DNA of 6,302 bases from Erythrobacter sp. UBA2510 (GCA_002341345.1 DDNW01000203.1:4030-10331); one strand, 5' to 3'. Shown: positions 1 through 5,495, numbered from the stretch's first letter. Program-made: numbers and translations. Notes: generated from the sequence alone by a model not told the origin.

Positions 1-14
1 AGAAGAACAGCCAT
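1..14 (-). CDS. etfA: Electron transfer flavoprotein alpha subunit, first codons only
   Basis: The minus strand reads TAATG across 16-12, so the stop codon of etfB shares one base with an ATG. The codons that follow give Met-Ala-Val-Leu before the window ends, which fits the usual EtfA opening (M-[AS]-V-L-V). EtfB-EtfA order with tight coupling is normal for this operon. Only four complete codons are visible, so the call rests on position and the short N-terminus. Confidence 0.65.
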
Positions 15-760
15 TACACAGCCCCCACTTCTTTGAGTTTCGCTACCAGCTCGTCGACCGAGCCCACGATGATCCCCGCCGCACGGCCCGCGGGTTCGGA
101 GGTTTTCACGACCTCGAGCCGCGGCGTCACGTCGACGCCGTAATCGTCCGCCGACTTCTCATCCAGCGGCTTCTTCTTCGCCTTCATGATGTTGGGCAAC
201 GAGGCATAGCGCGGCTCATTCAGGCGCAGGTCCGTGGTCACGATCGCGGGCAGGCTCAGCTTGACTGTCTCCAGCCCGCCATCAACCTCGCGGGTCACGG
301 TCACGCTATCGCCATCGAGCTCAACCTTGGAGGCGAAAGTCCCCTGCGGACGGCCCATCAGCGCGGCCAGCATCTGGCCCGTCTGGTTGCTGTCGTCGTC
401 GATCGCCTGCTTGCCCAGCACCACCAGGCCCGGCGCTTCCTCGTCGGCCACCGCCTTCAGCAGCTTGGCAACCGCCAGCGGCTCGACCTCGTCATCGGTC
501 TCGATCAGGATCGCGCGGTCTGCCCCCATCGCCAGCGCCGTGCGCAAGGTTTCCTGCGCCTTGGCCGGGCCAATCGACACGGCCACAACTTCCTCGGCCT
601 TGCCCGCTTCCTTCTGCCGCAGCGCCTCTTCAACCGCGATCTCGTCAAACGGGTTCATGCTCATTTTCACATTGGCAAGATCAACACCTGAGCCATCCGC
701 CTTCACCCGCGGCTTCACATTATAGTCAATCACCCGCTTAACCGGGACCAGGATCTTCAT
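14..760 (-). CDS. etfB: Electron transfer flavoprotein beta subunit
   Basis: This 248-residue protein has the normal length for EtfB, the subunit that with EtfA forms the soluble heterodimer passing electrons from acyl-CoA and related dehydrogenases to ETF:ubiquinone oxidoreductase. Family marks visible: an N-terminal [10 protein letters not shown] strand, [13 protein letters not shown] at about 36-48, the AMP-pocket-like segment [15 protein letters not shown] at about 116-130, and the EtfB signature [10 protein letters not shown] (155-164) followed by [20 protein letters not shown] (170-189) and the basic stretch KAKKKPL. The ATG at 760 is preceded on the minus strand by GAGG about nine bases upstream. 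The stop overlaps the etfA start. It has uniformly high-GC, well-adapted codons and is clearly a core chromosomal gene, unlike the sequence to its right. A possible weak promoter lies at 790-816 (TTGCAC and TATGCT, spacing only 15). Confidence 0.97.
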   Translation of the reverse strand: MKILVPVKRVIDYNVKPRVKADGSGVDLANVKMSMNPFDEIAVEEALRQKEAGKAEEVVAVSIGPAKAQETLRTALAMGADRAILIETDDEVEPLAVAKLLKAVADEEAPGLVVLGKQAIDDDSNQTGQMLAALMGRPQGTFASKVELDGDSVTVTREVDGGLETVKLSLPAIVTTDLRLNEPRYASLPNIMKAKKKPLDEKSADDYGVDVTPRLEVVKTSEPAGRAAGIIVGSVDELVAKLKEVGAV

Positions 761-999
761 TGGGGACTACCTCTACTAAATTCGATTACAGCATAAGGAT
801 ATGCATCAAAGTGCAATATTGAACATCGCGCCTACGGCGATTCTAAATCTGCTTCAATGCCAAAGCCCTATATCTAAGGGCGTATCGCAATCAATGGCAA
901 GGTTTCGCGTCGCAAAATGGAGCAAGCTGGACGGTTCGAAAAACCTCTGGTGCTGAGCGGGGATATGTGATTCCGGAGTTCTCGTGATTTCAACGAGGA

Positions 1000-1080
1000 C
1001 TAGAGGCCGCGCTGGTCAGCAACCTTGTAGGGCTTGTCTTTGATCTTGAGGGCGCGAAGCCTGGTTTCGGTCAGAGGCAT
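1000..1080 (-). pseudogene. P4-type tyrosine integrase, N-terminal remnant
   Basis: From an ATG at 1080 the minus strand encodes MPLTETRLRALKIKDKPYKV and then ADQRGL before a TAG at 1002-1000. This is the start of the arm-binding domain (DUF4102 type) of P4-like integrases, which normally continue GLY-[VL]-x-V. The TAG falls where the Tyr codon is expected. A few bases on, another frame reads VEIT, as though about five bases had been gained near the stop. No homology is visible after that: the catalytic domain (R..HxxR..Y) is gone. The remnant starts 156 bases from the tRNA 3' end and reads away from it, the normal position for an integrase beside its tRNA target. It is not functional. Confidence 0.75.
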
Positions 1081-1153
1081 GTGCGGGCCTTTTCCCAATG
1101 TGGTTTTCACAAAGGCCCACAAAAATGCCGGGAACCCCCGAGATTTCGCGGGA

Positions 1154-1191
1154 CGTTCCGGAACGATCCAAGGGCCAAATCCCTAGGATTT
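1154..1191. repeat. Two adjacent palindromes near the integrase remnant
   Basis: CGTTCCGGAACG at 1154-1165 is a perfect 12-base palindrome. AAATCC-CTA-GGATTT at 1177-1191 is an inverted repeat with six-base arms. Both lie between the integrase remnant start and the tRNA 3' end, where arm sites or excisionase/repressor sites of an integration module are expected. Neither has a T-tract, so neither looks like a terminator. Function is inferred from position only. Confidence 0.4.
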
Positions 1192-1235
1192 CTGCGGGTT
1201 TTATAGATTATTCGGGAGAACGTGAGAAGAACAAA

Positions 1236-1260
1236 TGGTGCCCAGAAGAGGACTCGAACC
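1236..1260 (-). other. tRNA 3'-end remnant, candidate attachment site
   Basis: The minus strand reads GGTTCGAGTCC then TCTTCTGGGCACCA. This is a T-loop (TTCGAGT), the 3' half of a T-stem, a seven-base acceptor 3' strand TCTGGGC, discriminator A and encoded CCA. A matching 5' acceptor strand GCCCAGA would fit bacterial tRNA-Leu, so Leu is the best guess. No anticodon arm or D arm lies to the right: the sequence diverges after 1260, where even the T-stem 5' half carries a mismatch (AGCGG against CCTCT). A CCA-bearing 3' fragment without a body is the classic product of integration into the 3' end of a tRNA gene, so this is taken as the distal attachment site. Confidence 0.75.
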
Positions 1261-1261
1261 G

Positions 1262-1564
1262 CTCTCAGAATGTCGCAAAACTGCGAGAATCTTGACCTTG
1301 GTTACTTAAGTGAGGCCCCCGTCGGTGCCCCCAGAATGTATTTTTGCCAGAGGATTTGGGTCCCATCCTCGAAAAAACTCAATGATTTCAATGCCCGTCT
1401 TTTAATGCAAAGCGCGTCTCATTTCCAGCAAATTTGCATGGCCGACCAGTTCCAATGCGATGCATTTGACGCGGTGGCGACCAGCTCCGAAAATGGGATG
1501 CAAAGTGAAACGATAATCAACTCTGCTACAATGCTGCTGCCGCATCGAGGAGGAGAATTGGCGT
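1262..1564. other. Non-coding element end, upstream of the nuclease gene
   Basis: No credible gene lies here. The first bases hold a dyad beside the attachment site (1273-1286). A small hairpin, GAGGAT at 1350-1355 with ATCCTC at 1365-1370, has no T-tract on either strand. TACAAT at 1527-1532, with a poor -35 match near 1505-1510 (GTGAAA), is a possible but weak promoter for the nuclease gene. A strong ribosome-binding site, AGGAGGAG, lies at 1548-1555. Confidence 0.5.
1273..1286. repeat. Dyad adjoining the tRNA remnant
   Basis: TCGCA-AAAC-TGCGA forms an inverted repeat 12 bases inside the element from the tRNA fragment, flanked on both sides by copies of AGAAT. The word GTCGCAAAA in its left half also occurs at 909-917 on the far side of the integrase scar. 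The position suits a recombinase or excisionase site, but that is inference. Confidence 0.4.
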
Positions 1565-2299
1565 TTGTTTATCGCACCCGAAGATCCCGGTTCCGAGACC
1601 ATTCGGGTACCCGTCCTCAAGGTCTTTGATGGCGATGGCTTCCTAACCCGTATCGACAACCCGCGACGGGGAGCAAGCCTTGAAGTTACAATCAGGCTGG
1701 GATTCATCGACGCGCCGGAGATGGAGCAACCTGGAGGCATCGAGGCGCGTGATTTTCTTCAATCGCTCATTGGAGGAAGGCATGTCGATCTGGCCATTCT
1801 GATGAAGATGGACACTGGCGGCATTGTTGATCGACACAAGCGGATCGTAGCTGTGCCCTACTTGCAGATGGATCAGAGCAGTGATGCCAGCGGTCCAGCT
1901 TCCCGGCTCGGGCAATTCATTCGTGGGCTGACTGCTCCATCTCACCGCAACATCGAGTTGGAAATGATCCTCAATGGATGGGCGTGGGTGCTTGATCGCT
2001 ATGGCCCGGATGAAAGCTACTTCGAGGCGCTTGAGGATGCTCAGCGTCATCGACGCGGTATCTGGGCGAATGACGACAACGTACATCCGTGGGAATTCAA
2101 GAAGCAGCGTTACAGGGCTCGTCGGGCGAAACCAAAGCCTGCTCCCCAAACGCCGCTCTTCGACGTACCCGAGTCGGCAATGTTGTGCCCGATGGAAGGC
2201 TGCAATGGCCAGCTCATCGAGAAGAGCGGGCGTTTCGGGCGTTTTCTCGGATGCACGAATTTTCCGAGATGCCGTCACTCACGAAACATCGGGAGCTAA
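1565..2299 (+). CDS. Staphylococcal-nuclease-like protein with topoisomerase-type zinc ribbon
   Basis: This 244-residue protein has an SNase domain at about 14-170 and a C4 zinc ribbon at about 206-240. SNase marks in order: VFDGDG (20-25), matching the DGDT calcium-binding loop; IRLGFIDAPE (43-52), which supplies the counterparts of Arg35, Asp40 and Glu43 (R44, D49, E52); VDRHKR (88-93), supplying Arg87 (R93); then a helix ending RGIW (164-167). All catalytic residues therefore seem present. The tail holds CPMEGC (208-213) and LGCTNFPRC (228-236), the Cys pattern of the bacterial topoisomerase I C-terminal fingers, a single-strand DNA-binding module. No signal peptide is seen, so it should act inside the cell, unlike secreted thermonucleases. 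The start is taken as TTG at 1565, nine bases after AGGAGGAG; no ATG fits. It converges on the next gene with a 12-base gap. A DNA-targeting nuclease role is inferred. Confidence 0.85.
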   Translation: MFIAPEDPGSETIRVPVLKVFDGDGFLTRIDNPRRGASLEVTIRLGFIDAPEMEQPGGIEARDFLQSLIGGRHVDLAILMKMDTGGIVDRHKRIVAVPYLQMDQSSDASGPASRLGQFIRGLTAPSHRNIELEMILNGWAWVLDRYGPDESYFEALEDAQRHRRGIWANDDNVHPWEFKKQRYRARRAKPKPAPQTPLFDVPESAMLCPMEGCNGQLIEKSGRFGRFLGCTNFPRCRHSRNIGS

Positions 2300-2311
2300 A
2301 CCGAACGACGA

Positions 2312-2983
2312 TCAGATTGGCCTGGCTGGCTTCCCCGACGCCCAGCCGAGATATAGCGGCTTACTTGTTTGTGTTTTCGCCAGATAGAGACGACCCGGTT
2401 CTGCCTCGATCCCGAGCAGCCCACAGAATGCAGCGAATGCGTCAAACCACTTTCGCGTCGGCGAGAACGAATGGACTATCATGGCCGCTGCATCAGCTTT
2501 GTATCTGTCCGCTTCGATCAATGCCGAAACTGTGCGGTGGAGAAGCTGGTAATGGATAGTGCCGGGGATGCTGGCTGCATCGAGGCCAAGCGAGCTTGCG
2601 AGGTAGGAGAGCCTCTCAATCTTTCCCGGGGAGGCATTCCTGAGCCAGTCGGTCAGCTGGCGATCGAAGGATTCGTCGACTTTCCCTTCGATCATGACGG
2701 CCACGGTAGAAGGGCCAGCTCTGACGAAGGCAAAAATGTCATTCTGGCTTTCGCCTCGCGATGATCCAGGGAGGGCAACTTTGTGCTCCGGAAAGGCAAA
2801 GAGCAACCTAGGTGCGGGCGCAATCGTTTCGAGCAAGGCACCGACCTCAGTTGGTATTCCGCGCGCGTCTTCCCAGCACTCGGCCAAGGACTTGGCGGAG
2901 TAACCGTCCCGCCATTGTTTGTCTGGTTCCGCGAGGAACTTTCGCCAAGCGTTCGCTCCTTCCGTGGGCACATAGAATGGCAT
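2312..2983 (-). CDS. PD-(D/E)XK-like protein of unknown function (possibly DUF6946)
   Basis: This 223-residue protein has no signal peptide or membrane segment. It resembles a conserved uncharacterised family that I recall as DUF6946; the number is unverified. SQNDIFAF (79-86), followed by VAVMIEGKVDESF (94-106), looks like the core of a PD-(D/E)XK nuclease fold: an acidic residue on one strand (D82) and E-x-K on the next (E99, K101), with a possible helix glutamate at E46. HYQLLHRTVSALIEA (144-158) is a conserved-looking helix with a Q-x-x-x-R pattern, followed by AMIVHSFS. The ATG at 2983 has an excellent site, GAGGAGG seven bases upstream. It lies 95 bases downstream of fic on the same strand, with a large inverted repeat between them, and converges on the nuclease gene with no terminator visible. 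The fold assignment is from motifs only and could be wrong. Confidence 0.75.
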   Translation of the reverse strand: MPFYVPTEGANAWRKFLAEPDKQWRDGYSAKSLAECWEDARGIPTEVGALLETIAPAPRLLFAFPEHKVALPGSSRGESQNDIFAFVRAGPSTVAVMIEGKVDESFDRQLTDWLRNASPGKIERLSYLASSLGLDAASIPGTIHYQLLHRTVSALIEADRYKADAAAMIVHSFSPTRKWFDAFAAFCGLLGIEAEPGRLYLAKTQTSKPLYLGWASGKPARPI

Positions 2984-3018
2984 TTGCTTGCCTCCTCGCG
3001 GGATACGGATTGCAGCGA

Positions 3019-3059
3019 TTTATCCCGCAATTCCGGAAATCGCGAAATTGCGGGATAAA
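3019..3059. repeat. 14-bp-arm inverted repeat upstream of the PD-(D/E)XK-like gene
   Basis: TTTATCCCGCAATT (3019-3032) and AATTGCGGGATAAA (3046-3059) are perfect inverted copies separated by 13 bases. Smaller dyads overlap them: GCGATTT (3015-3021) pairs with AAATCGC (3037-3043), which would compete with the large stem, and TTCCGGAA (3031-3038) and TCGCGA (3040-3045) are palindromes. No T-run follows on the minus strand, so it is not a standard terminator. It sits 19 bases past the fic stop and 35 bases before the next start. A large operator or an RNA switch between two structures is the likeliest role. Confidence 0.8.
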
Positions 3060-3078
3060 ACCAGATTGTTCAGTTTGC

Positions 3079-4194
3079 TCACTCTGCCTCAGGCTCCCGA
3101 TCCACGAACAGGGCAACCAGCGGCTGATTGATGTAGTAATTGTTGCGACCTTCGCGGTGTTTGAACAGCATTCCGCTTTCGGCGAGTTCATCGAGATATT
3201 TGGTCGCTGTGGGTCGAGAGACCCCAATCTCTTCCTGGACGAATTCGATGCGCGTGTACGGGTGGCGGAAGAGGTTGTTGAGCAAGTCCTGTGAGTAGAT
3301 TTTCGGGTGCTCGGTCCGCATCCTTCGCTTCGTCTCGGCCATCAGACCACGGATCGCTTCGACCAACCTTAAGGTTTCAATGGCAGTCTCCTCCACGCCC
3401 TTGAGCATGTAGAGAAGCCACTCTTCCCATTCACCGGTTTCACGTACGACCTGGAGCAGGCGATAGTACTCTCCCTTGTTCTGGGTGATGTATCGGCTGA
3501 GGTAGAGGATGGGGATATCGAGCAACCCGCAGCGTGTGAGATAGAGCACGTTGATGATGCGCCCGATGCGCCCATTTCCGTCTGGGAAAGGGTGGATGCT
3601 CTCGAATTGGTGATGGATGATTGCCATCCGGGTCAAAGGGTCGAGATCGACCGCATCACCATCCTCATTGATGAACTTTTCCAGCGCTCCCATTTCATCG
3701 CGAACTTCCTTCGCATCCTGAGGCGGAATGTAGACAAGCGCGCCGGTTCCCTCGTTCTTGAGTGCAGTGCCCGGTGTTTCGCGGAAGGTTCCATCGGTTT
3801 TCTTGAGAATGCGGAAGATGGCGATGAGCATGTTGTTTGTGAGCAATCCGTCGAGACGCCGTTGCTCGTCATATCCGTACCGCAGCGCGTCCCGATATCG
3901 GGCCACTTCCTTTGCCGCAGGTGATCCCGCACTTTCGGGGAATGCATTGAGCTGGAAGAGCTCATCTTGCGTTGTGACTATGTTCTCAATTTCGGAACTC
4001 GCCTTCGCTTCTTGGAGCGACAGCGTGTCGATCAGAATGCCCTGATTGGGAATGGTCGCAGCACGACCTTTAAGCTCGGCAAGGAAGCGATGGGCGCGCG
4101 TAAGCGCCTTCAGCACGCTGGGCGTTTCAGTGAGGCCTGGGGGCGGCAGGTCCGGTATGGCGTAGGTCGGTTTGAGGGCCACAGATCGTCTCAT
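3079..4194 (-). CDS. Fic family AMPylase with C-terminal winged helix
   Basis: Fic enzymes transfer AMP from ATP to hydroxyl side chains of target proteins. Counting from the ATG at 4194 (371 residues), the catalytic loop HPFPDGNGRIGR at 201-212 matches HxFx(D/E)GNGRxxR completely. The inhibitory motif SSEIEN at 66-71 fits [S/T]xxxE[G/N] N-terminal to the Fic fold (class II), so activity should be held in check by E70. A winged-helix segment lies at about 308-362 (TRIEFVQEEIGVSRPTATKY, then a wing GRNNYYI), including a turn-recognition-helix pair. Size and architecture match the Shewanella-type Fic with known structure (about 372 aa). A TTG at 4212 could extend the protein by six residues, but no good ribosome-binding site marks either start. 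Repeated TTTGCATAT-like sites in front suggest autoregulation through the winged helix. The target protein is unknown. Confidence 0.92.
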   Translation of the reverse strand: MRRSVALKPTYAIPDLPPPGLTETPSVLKALTRAHRFLAELKGRAATIPNQGILIDTLSLQEAKASSEIENIVTTQDELFQLNAFPESAGSPAAKEVARYRDALRYGYDEQRRLDGLLTNNMLIAIFRILKKTDGTFRETPGTALKNEGTGALVYIPPQDAKEVRDEMGALEKFINEDGDAVDLDPLTRMAIIHHQFESIHPFPDGNGRIGRIINVLYLTRCGLLDIPILYLSRYITQNKGEYYRLLQVVRETGEWEEWLLYMLKGVEETAIETLRLVEAIRGLMAETKRRMRTEHPKIYSQDLLNNLFRHPYTRIEFVQEEIGVSRPTATKYLDELAESGMLFKHREGRNNYYINQPLVALFVDREPEAE

Positions 4195-4308
4195 GCAAAG
4201 AATATGCGGCAAGACTTATCACGATTGCCAGACGTGTAAAGATTTTTTGATTTTCTTTGCATATGAGCGGCGATGTGCAAAGCTTTTGCGGAAGGTTTTT
4301 GCATATCC
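4191..4308. promoter_or_regulatory. Cluster of TTTGCATAT/GCAAAG sites at the fic promoter
   Basis: Four related words occur within 118 bases. GCAAAGAATATGC (4195-4207) overlaps the fic start. TTCTTTGCATATGA (4253-4266) forms an inverted repeat with TCATGCAAAGAA (4191-4202). GCAAA-GCT-TTTGC (4277-4289) is a dyad. TTTGCATAT recurs exactly at 4256-4264 and 4298-4306. On the minus strand TTTACA at about 4233-4238 might serve as a -35 element, with no good -10. The arrangement looks like an operator array for a dimeric regulator, plausibly the Fic winged helix itself. Confidence 0.5.
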
Positions 4309-4672
4309 GAAGGGACGAGACTCGCTTCGATTCGCGCCAAACCCAGCCTGACAGCACCAGAATTCGGCCGTTTCCGACTGATTGAAGCAGCGCCAACTCT
4401 CCAGAAGCGCCCCTAGCGAGAAACTTTTTTAAGTCCCGTACCGTCCACTTCGATCCATCATCGTCCGCCACCTAGCGCGCAACGGTGTTTGATCTCTTTT
4501 TGTTCTTTCCTACACCCTTGCGATTCGCATAGTTTTGCTCGCGTCGCCAAAGCTTGGTGACGCTGAGTTGAACATCTTATCGCACGCATCCGCAACGGCA
4601 ATTTGAAGGACAACCCATCGTCGTGGGGGAACACGGCTTCGGTGACAGAACCTTGAAACGAAGGAATCTGTA
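4309..4672. other. Divergent intergenic region between fic and the AlpA-type gene
   Basis: No convincing gene. A minus-strand reading frame from a GTG at 4471 gives a plausible opening (MADDDGSKWTVRDLKKFLA), but it runs through the fic operator cluster and into the fic coding region, so at most its first 35 or so codons could be a gene remnant. CGTCGCCAA (4542-4550) and TTGGTGACG (4554-4562) form a dyad with one mismatch and a three-base spacer. The AlpA ribosome-binding site AAGGA lies just before 4673. Confidence 0.5.
4542..4562. repeat. Dyad upstream of the AlpA-type gene
   Basis: CGTCGCCAA-AGC-TTGGTGACG has nine-base arms with a single mismatch and lies 111 bases before the AlpA-type start. 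The form is that of a repressor or activator site for a small dimeric HTH protein. The role is inferred from position only. Confidence 0.45.
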
Positions 4673-4864
4673 ATGCCGAATACTGAACTGCTCACCTGCC
4701 ATGAGGTCATGCACCTCACCGGCATTCGCAGCCGGACAACGATCTGGCGACGCATCCGCCGGGGTGCCTTTCCTCATCCGATAGACATTGGCGGCGGACG
4801 TATCCGCTGGCGTTCCACTGACATCGAAGCGTGGATCGAAGCCCTTCCCCTGCGCAGCTATTGA
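4673..4864 (+). CDS. AlpA family MerR-like HTH regulator
   Basis: This 63-residue protein is the usual size for AlpA-type proteins. The family layout is clear: LLTCHEVMHLTGI (6-18) begins the helix-turn-helix, SRTTIWRRIRRGAFPHPI (20-37) is the recognition helix with the FPxPI turn, then IRWRSTDIEAWI (44-55). In phages and integrative elements such proteins act as excisionase-like factors or as activators of integrase and transfer genes. The ATG has AAGGA seven to eight bases upstream. It is followed after 17 bases by the next gene on the same strand, so the two are probably cotranscribed and may form the control unit for the transfer genes to the right. A dyad at 4542-4562 may be its own or a partner's binding site. 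Confidence 0.88.
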   Translation: MPNTELLTCHEVMHLTGIRSRTTIWRRIRRGAFPHPIDIGGGRIRWRSTDIEAWIEALPLRSY

Positions 4865-4881
4865 GCCGTCCAAGGCGGGCA

Positions 4882-5403
4882 ATGGCCCGCAGAAAGCCCC
4901 CTCAAATGACTGACCCTACTGCAACCGACATTCCGGGCGCTGAACCCGCCGAGCGGTACAAGACACTCACCGAATTGTTGATTGATGAGTACGTCCGGCG
5001 GCTCAGCCAACCTGGTCCTGATGGCATGTGTTGTCGCGGCTTCATTGCCGACTGGCTCTACTTCGAACGCCCCATGATTGACCGCTTCATCGGCGTGGAA
5101 TTCAACGTCCAGTTCGAAGGTCCACCGCTCCGGATCGATGGCGATGAGTACCCGCTTGGCGGGTTCATTGAGCGCCAGATCCAGTGGACCCGGATCATCC
5201 CCGAAGAGGCGTTCGAACTGCGCGAAAGGCTGCGCGAAGCCGTCGATCAGACAGTGCGCGAATGGATGCACGGCAGGGACTTCGACTTCGTACCTGCAAT
5301 CTTTGAAAAGCCGTTTGCCGACCGGGCGGCAGCGGACGCTGAAGCTGAGCGGCAGATACGCGCTTTCGCGCGTCCTCTTCCTGATTTTGGCGAGGGCCTG
5401 TGA
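4882..5403 (+). CDS. Hypothetical protein, 173 aa, between AlpA and the oriT region
   Basis: I do not recognise this protein. It is soluble, acidic in the middle, with no signal peptide or membrane span. Visible features: a basic start (MARRKPP), a helical stretch TLTELLIDEYVRRL (28-41), a Cys pair in GMCCRGFIADWLYFERP (48-64), a central IDGDEYPLGG turn (85-94), and a long helix PEEAFELRERLREAVDQTV (107-125). It ends with an Ala/Glu-rich helix. The start at 4882 is chosen because AAGG lies six bases before it. A GTG at 4831 would overlap the AlpA gene by 34 bases, and an ATG at 4906 lacks a good ribosome-binding site. Its stop touches the start of the putative oriT segment. Its place between an AlpA regulator and the relaxosome region suggests a role in transfer control or an accessory DNA-processing function, but nothing in the sequence proves it. 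Confidence 0.78.
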   Translation: MARRKPPQMTDPTATDIPGAEPAERYKTLTELLIDEYVRRLSQPGPDGMCCRGFIADWLYFERPMIDRFIGVEFNVQFEGPPLRIDGDEYPLGGFIERQIQWTRIIPEEAFELRERLREAVDQTVREWMHGRDFDFVPAIFEKPFADRAAADAEAERQIRAFARPLPDFGEGL

Positions 5404-5443
5404 TGCACGGCCCCGCTCATCAACCGGAAAGAATGAGGGGCCT

Positions 5444-5458
5444 CGATACTGCGTATCG
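5444..5458. repeat. Dyad on the leading side of the putative nic
   Basis: CGATAC-TGC-GTATCG is an inverted repeat with six-base arms and a three-base loop. It lies 18 bases from the nic-like sequence on the side that would enter the recipient first. Relaxases use inverted repeats near nic for recognition and for terminating transfer, so a termination role is possible. Confidence 0.5.
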
Positions 5459-5475
5459 GACCCGTAATTTTCATA

Positions 5476-5495
5476 CACACCCCACGCACGCGTGC
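5476..5495 (-). other. F-like nic site with abutting palindrome
   Basis: The minus strand of 5488-5476 reads TGCGTGGGGTGTG. As recalled, the F plasmid nic region is TTTGCGTGGGGTGT/GGTGC, so these 13 bases are identical and include the cleavage point between T and G (opposite 5477 and 5476). The bases just 5' of GTGGGGTGT form the palindrome GCACGCGTGC (5486-5495). In F, the stem GCAAAAAC...TTTTTGC ends at exactly the same point. Sequence identity and matching structure together make chance unlikely. The comparison is from memory and should be checked base by base. Confidence 0.72.

Larger units (their letters stand above)
761..1235. other. Non-coding scar between etfB and the tRNA remnant
   Basis: These 475 bases hold no intact gene. 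The part nearest etfB should contain its promoter, but no hexamer pair is convincing. The rest holds an integrase N-terminal remnant (1000-1080), a 12-base perfect palindrome (1154-1165), a 15-base near-palindrome (1177-1191) and a GTCGCAAAA word (909-917) that recurs at 1272-1280. Composition is more AT-rich and irregular than in etfB. It is best read as the eroded remains of an earlier integrated island. Confidence 0.6.

Noticed and set aside
943..965. TGGTGCTGAGCGG considered as a second tRNA 3' end (CCA complement).
   Set aside because: No T-loop TTCGA at the right distance and no stem pairing; only the first six bases resemble the real fragment at 1236.
1350..1370. GAGGAT/ATCCTC hairpin considered as a terminator.
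   Set aside because: No T-tract follows on either strand; the A-run lies on the wrong side for the plus strand, and the T-run is wrongly placed for the minus strand.
1098..1629. Overlapping plus-strand frames across the tRNA fragment and nuclease leader.
   Set aside because: They read through the antisense of a tRNA end and into the nuclease gene in another frame, with no recognisable protein.
2300..2311. Bidirectional terminator between the two convergent genes.
   Set aside because: The gap is only 12 bases, with no hairpin or T-run; the transcripts probably run into each other.
1154..3038. TTCCGGAA shared by the palindrome at 1154-1165 and the inverted repeat centre at 3031-3038.
   Set aside because: An eight-base palindrome twice in this length of GC-rich DNA is not strong enough to claim a common regulator.
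4127..4471. Minus-strand frame of 114 codons with a gene-like first third (MADDDGSKWTVRDLKKFLA).
   Set aside because: It has a GTG start, no proper ribosome-binding site, passes through the fic operator cluster and overlaps the fic 5' end; the rest of the protein is low-quality. It could at most be a truncated remnant.
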